30,054 bases of DNA from IMG/VR virus record IMGVR_UViG_3300047163_000243, positions 1-30,054 of that record. One strand, written 5' to 3'. Below the pieces are notes generated by a model that was given only the letters and a program-made list of their open reading frames with translations, ran no database searches and was not told where the DNA came from. Positions 16,066-24,101 of this stretch are shown one piece after another (position 1 is the first letter of the stretch; every line of letters begins with the position of its first letter). The position numbers and the translations under genes were made by a program. The DNA is from a virus.

Positions 16066-18005
16066 GGCACCGCCGCCGTAGTCGTGATTCGGTAAGCTGC
16101 CGGCGTCCCGCCGGGAGTGTAGCCGCCGATCTGCGCGCCCCAGATGTAAATGCCGCTGGAATTGTCGCCGGTGTACGTCGCGGTGCCGTCGGCGCTCGAC
16201 TGGCCGATCTCGAAGACGGAAAGCGAAGTGCCCGCGTAGATCGCGCAGGCCTTGTACCAGCCGGTTCCGGGCGCGGCGGCGATGGTCGCCGTGATTCCGC
16301 TGTCCACCGTGCCTACGGCTCCGGTACCCAAATTGACCCAGGCGCGTTTGACTCCCGAGTCGGTGTTGAGCTGCAGGTAGGCGATGGAGCGGGTGGCCTG
16401 CTTCACATAGGCGCACGCCGCCAGCGGTCCCGATTGCGCGATCGACTGATAGATGCCGTGCTGGTTGCTGGTGTTGTTCTCCTGCGTGAGAAACGCCGTG
16501 CTCGTGCCGTCGGGCGCGGTGTTGTTGGAGCTGGGCAGGGAGAGCGAGGCGACGCTCCACGCCGCGTTCGAGAAGAGCTGCGAGTACAACAGGTTGTTCC
16601 AGCCGCTATTCGTCGGCGCGGTGTCGCTGTTGATGTACCAGTTCGTGACCAGGCCCGGGCCCGCGAAAAGATTCGACCAGTAGGTCGGCGAGCTGGTCGT
16701 CACCCGCCCCGCGTAGAGCTTCTTGATCGTCCCGCTAATACTGACAGCCGGACCCGCTACGTAAGAAAACAGGGTATCGATGACTACCTTTTCCCACGTT
16801 CCCCCGATCAGAATCGGCGGGTAGCCGGTGTCGTAGTGGTCCACGTAGTCGCGGATCGCAATCTCCCGTCCGGTGGTCGGCGCGAGGTTCAGTTTGGCGT
16901 ACGTGAAGGAGCCGCGCACGGTCGAGATGAACACCGAGCCGATATCGGCGGCCTGGTTTGCTGCCGAGAGCGTGCTGTCGAGGCTGTTAGAGACGGTGAC
17001 CGCGTAACCGGCGGCCTGCACTCCGTTTCCGTTGATGTCGCGAATTACGACATCGCGGATGGGATAGCCGACCGCGCCCTCCAGGCGCACCAGCGCCGCT
17101 CCGGGAGCGCGTCCGGACACGTCCTCGATCACCATGCCGGCGATGCTGCCCGAGCGGCTGTCGTAATTCGTCCAGCCCCATGCGGTGAGAGCCACCATGT
17201 CATCTCCGGTGCTGCCGCGCACGGTGCGGATTACCCCATTCCGCGCGGGCCCGTCCACGTGTACGCCGTCCTGACCGCCCGACGACGAAGTCGCCACAAT
17301 GCGAGTCACCGCAAAATCGCTGGCGTCTGCCACCAGGATGAAGTACTTCCCGGTCGTCCAACTCGCCGTGAGGTTGTCGAGGACGAGGTTATTGACGCCC
17401 TGGAACCGCAGCAGGTACGTGCCCATGTAAGTCCCCGCGCTCCCCGCCCGCCCGAACGCTCCCCCGGTCACTTTGATGTTTGCGTCGCGTGCATAGATCG
17501 CCGCCGTGACTCCGGTGCCCGACAGGGGAACGACGTCGGCGAGCTGCGCCGTGGTCGCGTTGGTCACGCTGAGAATCTGGGTTTGCAACTGCACCGAGCC
17601 GGTGTTGACCGCGTTCAGCCAGATGGATTGCCCCACGTCCGCGCCGGTGAACGCGGCGGTGGCAGACGTCATGATCTGCGAACCCGCCGTCGTCACGGCG
17701 TCGGTGAAGGTGCGCGTGGCCGACGCCGTGGCGGCGTAGTTGATGAGCAGGTTGTCCCCGCCGTTGGGGAATGTCAGAGTCGCTTGCCCAAGCTCCAGCC
17801 AGGTATTCGAGTAGATCGTGAGATGGTTCGAGATGACGCACGTACCCGAGAGGCGCACGAGTCCCGCACTGGTCAGCCGCGCCTGGATCGCGGAGGTGTC
17901 GTCCACTCCGCTGCATGGCAGGGTTCCGCCTGCGGGCCCGACAACAACGGTCTGCGCCGCGAGCTGCGCCGCGAACCAGACGGCGAGGGCAAGCGCGCGC
18001 CTCAC
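16062..18005 (-). CDS. Beta-helix tailspike / polysaccharide-degrading protein with signal peptide
   Basis: 647 residues. The GTG start at 18005 overlaps the previous TGA (GTGA) and gives RRALALAVWFAAQLAAQ, a Sec signal peptide. Longer upstream extensions overlap coding sequence in another frame and are rejected. Residues about 25-430 show the GVDDTSAIQARL entry motif and repeated short strands (ANIKVTGGAF, NLVLDNLTAS, DGVHVDGPARNGVIRTVRGS) of a pectate-lyase-like right-handed beta-helix. Residues about 470-640 resemble the carbohydrate-binding C-domain of tailspikes (WNNLLYSQLFSNAAW, AYVKQATRSIAYLQLN). It is likely to bind or cleave host polysaccharide. A signal peptide is unexpected for a virion spike assembled in the cytoplasm. 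Confidence 0.75.
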   Translation of the reverse strand: MRRALALAVWFAAQLAAQTVVVGPAGGTLPCSGVDDTSAIQARLTSAGLVRLSGTCVISNHLTIYSNTWLELGQATLTFPNGGDNLLINYAATASATRTFTDAVTTAGSQIMTSATAAFTGADVGQSIWLNAVNTGSVQLQTQILSVTNATTAQLADVVPLSGTGVTAAIYARDANIKVTGGAFGRAGSAGTYMGTYLLRFQGVNNLVLDNLTASWTTGKYFILVADASDFAVTRIVATSSSGGQDGVHVDGPARNGVIRTVRGSTGDDMVALTAWGWTNYDSRSGSIAGMVIEDVSGRAPGAALVRLEGAVGYPIRDVVIRDINGNGVQAAGYAVTVSNSLDSTLSAANQAADIGSVFISTVRGSFTYAKLNLAPTTGREIAIRDYVDHYDTGYPPILIGGTWEKVVIDTLFSYVAGPAVSISGTIKKLYAGRVTTSSPTYWSNLFAGPGLVTNWYINSDTAPTNSGWNNLLYSQLFSNAAWSVASLSLPSSNNTAPDGTSTAFLTQENNTSNQHGIYQSIAQSGPLAACAYVKQATRSIAYLQLNTDSGVKRAWVNLGTGAVGTVDSGITATIAAAPGTGWYKACAIYAGTSLSVFEIGQSSADGTATYTGDNSSGIYIWGAQIGGYTPGGTPAAYRITTTAAVP

Positions 18006-18373
18006 TGGACACCCACGTACTTGATCGCCACCGTGGGCGAGCTGCCCCCCGTGAGCGCCGTGAGGTTCGCGCGGATGCCGGTCACCGGGCGATCCGCGAC
18101 GTGAAAGGTCACCGATGAGGTGCAAGTCTGCGATCCGCTGAGGTTCGCCCAGTCCGGTGAGTTACTCGTCACATCGTCAAGCGTTCCCTCAAGCTGGATC
18201 GCACAAGTCGTGGGCCCGCCGGCCGTGATGACCTGGACGGTGTGTTTGTGCGCCACTGGCCCGATGTTGACCCCAAACGTCGTCCCGACCGCCGCGAGCG
18301 TTCCGAGGTTGTAGGTCGAGCTGCGCTGCGCGAACAGGGCCAACGCGCAGAGGCCGAGGAGGAGAGCTTTCAT
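18002..18373 (-). CDS. Small exported protein in virion block, unknown
   Basis: 123 residues. The start ATG overlaps the stop of the 79-aa gene (ATGA). The N-terminus KALLLGLCALALFAQ is a short Sec signal peptide. The mature part (STYNLGTLAAVGTTFGVNIG, then TCAIQLEGTLDD and VTFHVADRPVTGIRANLTAL) is beta-rich, with two Cys that could pair outside the cytoplasm. It is coupled on both sides, so it should be co-translated with the tailspike-like protein, perhaps as its partner. No family recognised. Confidence 0.65.
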   Translation of the reverse strand: MKALLLGLCALALFAQRSSTYNLGTLAAVGTTFGVNIGPVAHKHTVQVITAGGPTTCAIQLEGTLDDVTSNSPDWANLSGSQTCTSSVTFHVADRPVTGIRANLTALTGGSSPTVAIKYVGVQ

Positions 18374-18609
18374 GCCTTGCCCCGCTTCTTCTTCGGTTCG
18401 GCGGCCGCCGGCTCGTCGGCTGCCGGGGGATCCGCCTGCGGAAACGTCACGCGCCGCTCCGCAATTTCGGGATCGGGGATCTTGCCGGGCGCCGTCTCGA
18501 TCCCGAAACACGCGGGAGAGTCCAGCCATCCCGCCTCTTCTTGGTCCGCGCCCTGGATCAGGCGCGCGGAGATGCCGTCGTACCGCCAACATGGATAGGT
18601 CAAGGTCAT
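18370..18609 (-). CDS. Small phage structural-block protein, unknown
   Basis: 79 residues from an ATG with AGGAG 7 nt upstream. The N-terminus TLTYPCWRYDGISARLIQGA and the W-x-D-x-P motif (GWLDSPACF) recall small conserved head/tail-block proteins in many phages. The C-terminus is acidic and Pro/Ala-rich and ends in a basic tail KKKRGKA. No signal peptide. It opens a coupled run (79-aa, 123-aa, tailspike-like, gp4-like) after a terminator-like hairpin. Confidence 0.6.
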   Translation of the reverse strand: MTLTYPCWRYDGISARLIQGADQEEAGWLDSPACFGIETAPGKIPDPEIAERRVTFPQADPPAADEPAAAEPKKKRGKA

Positions 18610-18626
18610 TGTGGAACTCCTGGGGG

Positions 18627-18660
18627 AAAAAGAGGGGCGATCCCGAGAGGGGGCCGCCCC
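18627..18660 (-). terminator. Intrinsic-terminator-like hairpin inside the virion operon
   Basis: On the plus strand, GGGGCG (18634-18639) pairs with CGCCCC (18655-18660), with an inner CCC/GGG pair. Read on the minus strand, the hairpin is followed by TCTTTTT. It lies between the stop of the 247-aa exported protein and the start of the 79-aa gene. It may attenuate transcription after the coat/decoration genes. Confidence 0.5.
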
Positions 18661-18672
18661 AAGGGAGAAAGG

Positions 18673-19416
18673 CTAGTAGCTGGCGTAGAACTTCGCGGTC
18701 CCCGGATCGTACTGGAACACGATGGGTTTCCCCACCACGGCAGTCGTCGCGGTGGCGCTGTTATTAGTCGCCGTGACGCTGAAGATCGCATCCGGAATCA
18801 CCGTGAAGCTGCCGAAGGCAAAACCGACCGGGATATTCCAGCCGGTGATGGCGTTTGAGCCGGTGATGTGAAACAACGGACCCGAAGGAGTAGTGAGTCC
18901 CGCCACGGACGCGACCGCGGCGGTCGTCGTCGGAGACGCATAGTCGTTGTTCCAGCCGCCTACCCAACTGAGGGTGACCGTCGAACACAACCACTGCGCG
19001 CCCGTATTCGTGTTGACGAAGGGAGTGACGTAGGTGTTCGCGGCGGTGCAGGCGCCCTGCGGATCGTAAGAGTAGAACCAGTTCGGCTGACCCGCGAGCA
19101 CCATGGCGCCGTTGGTGTGCGCCGTGGCTTGCGTGCCGCCTCCGCCGCGACGGACGGTGATTACCGTGCCGCTGACCGAGACGACGGGCATGATTTCGCC
19201 CTTGGAGCCGGGGTCCTGTACATACAACTGCGATCCCACGACACCGCCGCGCACGTTGGGCGCGTTGATGTTGGTGGCGGAAGTGACGTTGATGATGGTG
19301 TCGCTGGCCAGCGCGGCCGTCGAGAGCGAGGTCTGGGTGAGAGTGAACGTCTGGGCGTCGGCCAGCCCTCCGAAGAGGGCCAGCGCGAGTGCGAAAACCG
19401 AGAGAAGAGTTTTCAT
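18673..19416 (-). CDS. Exported beta-rich protein directly after coat gene (decoration-like candidate)
   Basis: 247 residues from the ATG at 19416, with AAAGGA about 8 nt upstream. KTLLSVFALALALFGGLADA is a clear Sec signal peptide, with cleavage probably before QTFT. The mature part is beta-rich: TIINVTSATNI, LYVQDPGSKGEIMPVVSVSG, VITVRRGGGGTQATAHTNGA, and a C-terminal unit with AVVGKPIVFQYDPGTAKFY. Such domains are common in phage decoration and fibre proteins. The location next to coat suggests a head or surface protein, yet the signal peptide would send it out of the cytoplasm. I do not recognise a named family. Confidence 0.68.
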   Translation of the reverse strand: MKTLLSVFALALALFGGLADAQTFTLTQTSLSTAALASDTIINVTSATNINAPNVRGGVVGSQLYVQDPGSKGEIMPVVSVSGTVITVRRGGGGTQATAHTNGAMVLAGQPNWFYSYDPQGACTAANTYVTPFVNTNTGAQWLCSTVTLSWVGGWNNDYASPTTTAAVASVAGLTTPSGPLFHITGSNAITGWNIPVGFAFGSFTVIPDAIFSVTATNNSATATTAVVGKPIVFQYDPGTAKFYASY

Positions 19417-19451
19417 GTGTTTTGTCCTTTGAAGGTCGTCTGGGACGGCGA

Positions 19452-20705
19452 CTATCCGTTGATCGCGCAAGCCATTTCGCGATACATGGGAGCCATATCG
19501 TAGAGCATGTCGAAGCGGTTGACGTGGACGCGGCGCACCGGATCGAACGCGCGGATGAACGAGAGCGAGATTCCCGTTTCGGGGTCCGTCTGCTCCGACA
19601 CCATTTCCACGCCCTTTTCATCGGGGTTGGCGAGAGGCACGCAAACGAACGCGAAAGAGTTCTTATGGAGCAACAGGCCCTGGGGAGAAGTTTGGTTGGC
19701 AGCTCCCTCGACGGTGATCCCGGCCCCATCGCCGGGAGCCGAATCGGTGTTCTGATACTGGCCGCTTGGCGTGATGGCGGGAGCGACCAGAACGCCGCCC
19801 TTGCCGGTTCCGTCGCTGGAGAACGCGGACAACACGACGAACCCCTGCAATGCGCCCGTGGACTGGCGAGTCTGCGGATGGACGCTGAAGACGTTAGCGA
19901 TGGTGAAGCGGTCGCCGACGTTCAGGCGCGCCGCCGCCGCGGCCGGCCAGCCCTTCGTCTTGAGCGTCATGGTGCCGTTGTTGCCGCCATCCGCCGTCTG
20001 TGCGGCCGTGGAGGCATCCACGAGAGGAGTGCCGCCCAGGGGTCCCACGGTGCGCGTGTAGATCGTCTGGTCGCGGTAGATCTTGTATCCGAGAGTCGCG
20101 TCGGACATCTCGCCCTTTTCGAACTGGGCGCCGATGGTTCCCATCGGGTTGTAGAGGGCCTTGACGCCATGGACGAAAGTGCTGCTGAACTTGCGGTTAA
20201 CGATGAGCGCAAGCGGCTCGCCTTCGGGAAGGCCCTGCTGGACGATCAGATCGCCCGCGGCGAGGTACGGCTGTTCGTCGGCAGGCGTGGTGCCGGGAGT
20301 CCCAACCGAATTAAAGGTGTTCTGCGCGATGAACTGGGCGCACTCCGAGTTGATTTTGCTCGCGAGCGCGATGCCGGCGGGCTTGGCGTAGAGTTCGGAC
20401 ACTTCGCGCAAACTCAACGTGCGCTCCACCGAATCCCACTCGAAGTGGACGCCGGCGACCTGGCTAACCTTCACGTTGAAGAACTGGTCGGTGATGGCCT
20501 GGGGCTGGTAACCGAGTCCCTTGGTGACCTGGAAGCGGTACGGCTTGCGGACCGAAACCGTGTCTCCGGGCTTGTTGTCCTTCGGTTTGCCGTATTCCTT
20601 CTTGACCTCGGTGCTCATGTTGCGCGCCACGTTCAGCGAGCCGCCCAGGTGCATCAGGGTCATTTTGGTGAAAATGTTGGGAGTGACTAGAAGATTGTTT
20701 GCCAC
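19452..20705 (-). CDS. Major capsid (coat) protein, P22 gp5-like
   Basis: 417 residues, GTG start with AAGGA about 11 nt upstream. Length and position (after scaffold) match P22 coat, about 430 residues with an HK97 fold plus an inserted domain. N-terminal features include MLMHLGGSLNVARN-like helix residues, then GDTVSVRKPYRFQVTKGLGY. LREVSELYAKPAGIALASKI forms the long spine-helix region. A Gly/Thr-rich inserted beta domain spans about 240-340 and the C-terminus is FDMLYDMAPMYREMACAING. It forms the icosahedral shell with the scaffold and portal. Confidence 0.85.
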   Translation of the reverse strand: MANNLLVTPNIFTKMTLMHLGGSLNVARNMSTEVKKEYGKPKDNKPGDTVSVRKPYRFQVTKGLGYQPQAITDQFFNVKVSQVAGVHFEWDSVERTLSLREVSELYAKPAGIALASKINSECAQFIAQNTFNSVGTPGTTPADEQPYLAAGDLIVQQGLPEGEPLALIVNRKFSSTFVHGVKALYNPMGTIGAQFEKGEMSDATLGYKIYRDQTIYTRTVGPLGGTPLVDASTAAQTADGGNNGTMTLKTKGWPAAAAARLNVGDRFTIANVFSVHPQTRQSTGALQGFVVLSAFSSDGTGKGGVLVAPAITPSGQYQNTDSAPGDGAGITVEGAANQTSPQGLLLHKNSFAFVCVPLANPDEKGVEMVSEQTDPETGISLSFIRAFDPVRRVHVNRFDMLYDMAPMYREMACAING

Positions 20706-20751
20706 TGTGAGATCGTTCCTTTTCGAGCGCTAAGAGCGCCGATGTTGGCCG

Positions 20752-21627
20752 CTATGCAGGGCGCGTTACCTTGGAGAACTCCCGCTTGAAGACCGCCATG
20801 GAGCACTTGTCGAGGTCCACGGACGGGGCGGCGGAGCCGCCAAGTACGGCGGGAGGTTTGGGCAACGGCGCCGCCGTTTTCGGGGCGGGTTTCTGGGTTT
20901 GAGGAACGGCGGTGTCGGCGGCGAGCGAGGCTTCGAGCCTGCCCAGCGCGCGCACGGCTGCTACGGGAGTCAGCGCCGCGAGCCGCTTACATTCCTCTGG
21001 ATTTTTCGCGAGATGATAGGCGAGTTGCGGCCCTAGATCCGAGCCGAAGATGGCTTCATGCATCGCGGGGGTGATGGGGATCGCGGCATCGGCGATCGCC
21101 GAATCGTAGTCGGGATGCTCCGCCTTGACCGCTTCCGCCTTGGCTTGCCACGCTTCGAGCGAGGCTTTCGCCACCGCTTCGTTGCGGGACTTCAGTTCCG
21201 CCTTCGCGCGTTCGGCTTCGCGGGTTTCCAACTTCCAATCGGTGAGGGCTTCGATGTACTGCTCGTAGTCCGGGAAGTTCTCCGCGATCGGTTTGCCGGG
21301 TGCTTCTGCTGGCGTGGCCGGCTCTTTTACGGGCGCCGTTGCCCGAACTTGCGCCGCCAGCTCGGCGCGGAACCGTTCCGCGTCGGCCCGTGCCTTGACC
21401 GCCTTGTCGATCTCTTTCTGAATTCTCTTTTGCACGCCCTTCGGCAGTTCCGCCTCGGGCTCGTCTTTGTCGTCGGATTCCGGTTCCGGAGCCGGATCGG
21501 TTTTGGCGACTGCGGGGGCGGTCGCCGCGGGGGTTGCTTCGTCGATCTGTACGCCTTCATCGGCGAGCGCTGCGCGGATATCCGCGAAGCTCGCATCTTC
21601 AGGCACGGCGGCATTTACATCTGACAA
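20752..21627 (-). CDS. Scaffolding protein, P22 gp8-like
   Basis: 291 residues, TTG start with AAAGGA 6-7 nt upstream. The sequence is acidic and Ala/Glu/Lys/Pro-rich, almost wholly helical, with KGVQKRIQKEIDKAVKARAD as a coiled-coil stretch near 63-85. The C-terminal segment is short and basic (MAVFKREFSKVTRPA), like the coat-binding helix-turn-helix of P22 scaffold. The place between portal and coat is diagnostic. It guides procapsid assembly and exits before maturation. Confidence 0.85.
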   Translation of the reverse strand: MSDVNAAVPEDASFADIRAALADEGVQIDEATPAATAPAVAKTDPAPEPESDDKDEPEAELPKGVQKRIQKEIDKAVKARADAERFRAELAAQVRATAPVKEPATPAEAPGKPIAENFPDYEQYIEALTDWKLETREAERAKAELKSRNEAVAKASLEAWQAKAEAVKAEHPDYDSAIADAAIPITPAMHEAIFGSDLGPQLAYHLAKNPEECKRLAALTPVAAVRALGRLEASLAADTAVPQTQKPAPKTAAPLPKPPAVLGGSAAPSVDLDKCSMAVFKREFSKVTRPA

Positions 21628-21694
21628 ATTGAGTCCTTTGTGGGAATCGCGCGGTGTTTATCCCCGCCGTGAGGGAGTGAGTCGGTCGGAAGGT

Positions 21695-23872
21695 CTAGGC
21701 CGCTTTGGGTTGCTGTTCCTGCGCGTCCTGCTGCTGCTGCGCCGCGTCGGAGTCGGCCTGATTCTGGTCCTGCTGCATCCCGGCCTGATGCGCCTGGGAG
21801 TCCTGCTGCATCTGCTGTTCGTGCTGCTGTTGCGCCGCCTGGAGAGTGGCCGCGTGCTGTTGCGCCGATTGCTGCGACGCCGCTGCTTGCTGCTGCCCAA
21901 ACTGTTCTTTGAGGATGTTCACTTCCTGAGCGAGCACGCTCAAGCCGTCCTTCTGCGAGAGCGTCGCCAGGGCGATGACACGCTTCGTCTCTTCCTGGAG
22001 TTTTGCGATTTCGAGCTTGTTCTGCTGTTCGGCCGAGCGCGTCTCCAACTCCTGCGCCTGCTTGTGAACCACCTGCACCAACTGGGCGTGCTGTTGGGTC
22101 AGCATCGCCATTTGCTGCTGCATCTGCTGTTGCTGTTGCTGCCCGCCCGCCTTCTGCGGTTGCAGCGGCGGCGGGAGCAGCTTCTCGTAGCGGTCCGCCA
22201 GTTCGTCCGAACCGGGCGCGTCCATGGCGCGGAATAGCACGTCCCCGGCGACGCTCATGAAATTCTTGTCGGCGGTCGCAAGCTGGCTATAGATATCGAA
22301 AGCCTCTTGCCGCTGGCTCGTGTAACTCTGTCCGGTGGCGATGGAACAGCCATAGCTGCCCTGCGTCAAATCATGGTGGATCGGCTCGCCGGTGTCCACG
22401 TCGGTCGAAGGAGCGTTGATCTTGACCAGCTTCGTCTTGCCATCGACGCTGCGCGTGGGCACTGTGCGCTCGCCCTTGTCGACGAGTGGGATGAGCTGGA
22501 GCAGGGTGCGTCCGATAGCCCGCCGCGTGCGGGCTTCGTTGTCGTGGAAGTGGAAGTTGGCGTTGTCGCTTTCCTTTTGGCGCTTCTGGATCGCAATCCC
22601 GGATGTTTCGCGCGCCTGCCCGCCCAGGCTCGCGTCGAAGATGCCCATGGACGCCTTGATCGCGTCGATGGCTTGATTGAGGCCGAGAGTCAGGGCTTGG
22701 ATCGGCGGCTCGTTCTGGATGCGCTGTGGCGCGCCCACGACCGTCCCGTCGAGGGCGCGCGGTTTGTAGAGAACCACGGCCTTCGGCGAGGTGTTGATGT
22801 TCTCCCAGGCCTCTTCGTGGTTGGTGATTTGCCCTTCCGCCGCGAGGTAGGGCGTCTTTGGCATCTGCGCGATTTGCTCCGCGATGTTCGAGACGTACAG
22901 ATTGACCAGCTTTTGCGGGTGCTTCGAGTTGCGGATCAGGCTCGCCGTGCGGCGCTTGCCCTTGACGAAACTCTCACGTCCCCATAGCGGGAAGATCGGG
23001 ATGGTGTCGATCAACCATTCCGTCTCCTCCAGGATCTCGACGCCGTTGATGATCGATTGAACGACGGTAACGGTGTCCTCGTCGCGCCGGTTGGTGATCG
23101 CCGATTCCGGCAGGCCTGGGGGAAGCTCGTCCTCATAGAGCGACTTGCCGCCGTGGATCTCGCACAGGACGCGGATCTTGTGTTTCTTGTGCCAGTACTC
23201 CGCCACCTGGATCTCTTCGCCGCTCTCCCCGACGCCGATCCAGGCCGGAGCCGGGTTATCGGTTTTGAAGAAGTCGCTACGCGATACCTCGGTATCCTTG
23301 CCGAATTTCCGTTCGTAGGCTTCCTTGCTGAACGTCGTGACAATGAACCAGAACTCCGCGTCGCTGCGGTCGTAGAGGTGCGCGGAATGGTCGCAGACCA
23401 CCGTGAACTGGTCCTCGATCCGCTCGATTCGGATCTCCTGCTGGAACGTGCCGGGGAGGAACCGGGTGTTAACCCTGATGAACCCCCGACCGCTGATGAC
23501 TTGCTGGTCGCGGGCGGTGTCGTAGGCGATGTCGGCGTCCGACTCGTACTCGATGTGCCGGATACGGGACTGGAAGAACTCCGCGGTGGCCTTGGTGCCG
23601 CCGTCCATCGCGGCCACCTTGATGGCGGGCTTCGACTGGCGTCCGTCGTTGATGACCTGCGCGCTAAAGACGTGGAGCCGGTTCCAGGTGAGTACGGGCC
23701 TGCCGGCGTCCACGCGCGCCGCGATGTCGTCGGCATCCCATTGCGCTTCGCCGCCTTGCGCGAACGTATTGTCGGCGATCGCTTCGGCGCGGTCTTCTTC
23801 GTCGGCGGCTCTGGCGGCGTCGTAACGTTCGCGCGCGGTTTCGAGGAATTTGCGAAGCGCTTCTGAGGTCAT
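21695..23872 (-). CDS. Portal protein, P22 gp1-like
   Basis: 725 residues. The N-terminal core (about 1-570) carries motifs familiar from P22-type portals: VLTWNRLHVFSAQVINDGRQ, DADIAYDTARDQQVISGRGF, PKTPYLAAEGQI and SGIAIQKRQKESDNANFHF. From about 580 to the end it is extraordinarily Gln-rich coiled coil (QQQQQQMQQQMAML and later Gln/Ala repeats), corresponding to the long C-terminal barrel of P22 portals inside the head. Twelve subunits would form the packaging vertex and DNA exit. Confidence 0.92.
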   Translation of the reverse strand: MTSEALRKFLETARERYDAARAADEEDRAEAIADNTFAQGGEAQWDADDIAARVDAGRPVLTWNRLHVFSAQVINDGRQSKPAIKVAAMDGGTKATAEFFQSRIRHIEYESDADIAYDTARDQQVISGRGFIRVNTRFLPGTFQQEIRIERIEDQFTVVCDHSAHLYDRSDAEFWFIVTTFSKEAYERKFGKDTEVSRSDFFKTDNPAPAWIGVGESGEEIQVAEYWHKKHKIRVLCEIHGGKSLYEDELPPGLPESAITNRRDEDTVTVVQSIINGVEILEETEWLIDTIPIFPLWGRESFVKGKRRTASLIRNSKHPQKLVNLYVSNIAEQIAQMPKTPYLAAEGQITNHEEAWENINTSPKAVVLYKPRALDGTVVGAPQRIQNEPPIQALTLGLNQAIDAIKASMGIFDASLGGQARETSGIAIQKRQKESDNANFHFHDNEARTRRAIGRTLLQLIPLVDKGERTVPTRSVDGKTKLVKINAPSTDVDTGEPIHHDLTQGSYGCSIATGQSYTSQRQEAFDIYSQLATADKNFMSVAGDVLFRAMDAPGSDELADRYEKLLPPPLQPQKAGGQQQQQQMQQQMAMLTQQHAQLVQVVHKQAQELETRSAEQQNKLEIAKLQEETKRVIALATLSQKDGLSVLAQEVNILKEQFGQQQAAASQQSAQQHAATLQAAQQQHEQQMQQDSQAHQAGMQQDQNQADSDAAQQQQDAQEQQPKAA

Positions 23873-23875
23873 TTT

Positions 23876-24091
23876 TTAGTAGAGGAAGGCCACCGTGATG
23901 TAGTCGTGTTCGTCCCAGGCGTTCCACGGCTGCACGCGAGGGAAGATGAGCGCGTTGGCGTAGTCGAGGGTGTAGTCCACCGCTTCGCGCAGCAACACGC
24001 CGTTGCGCCACACCTGGACGTTGCGGCCCGCCTTGAAGTAGTGCCAGGTGCCGTCAGGCAGCATGACGGCGATCTGGTTGACGTACTGCAC
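23876..24091 (-). CDS. Small phage protein between terL and portal, unknown
   Basis: 71 residues if started at GTG 24091, ten bases beyond the terL stop. A longer open frame overlaps terL out of frame and is not supported. The product (QYVNQIAVMLPDGTWHYFKA ... VWRNGVLLREAVDYTLDY ... WDEHDYITVAFLY) looks like a small beta-sandwich appendage domain of the kind found in tail proteins. No clear ribosome site; translation may rely on reinitiation after terL. Confidence 0.6.
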   Translation of the reverse strand: MQYVNQIAVMLPDGTWHYFKAGRNVQVWRNGVLLREAVDYTLDYANALIFPRVQPWNAWDEHDYITVAFLY

Positions 24092-24101
24092 CGGAGCATG
24101 G

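Noticed and set aside
18006-18125. N-terminal extension of the tailspike-like protein
   Set aside because: It overlaps the 123-aa gene in another frame. The GTGA start at 18005 directly gives a signal peptide.
19389-20690. Plus-strand open frame of 433 codons opposite the coat gene
   Set aside because: The coat gene on the minus strand has clear family features and a ribosome site; this frame is its antisense shadow.
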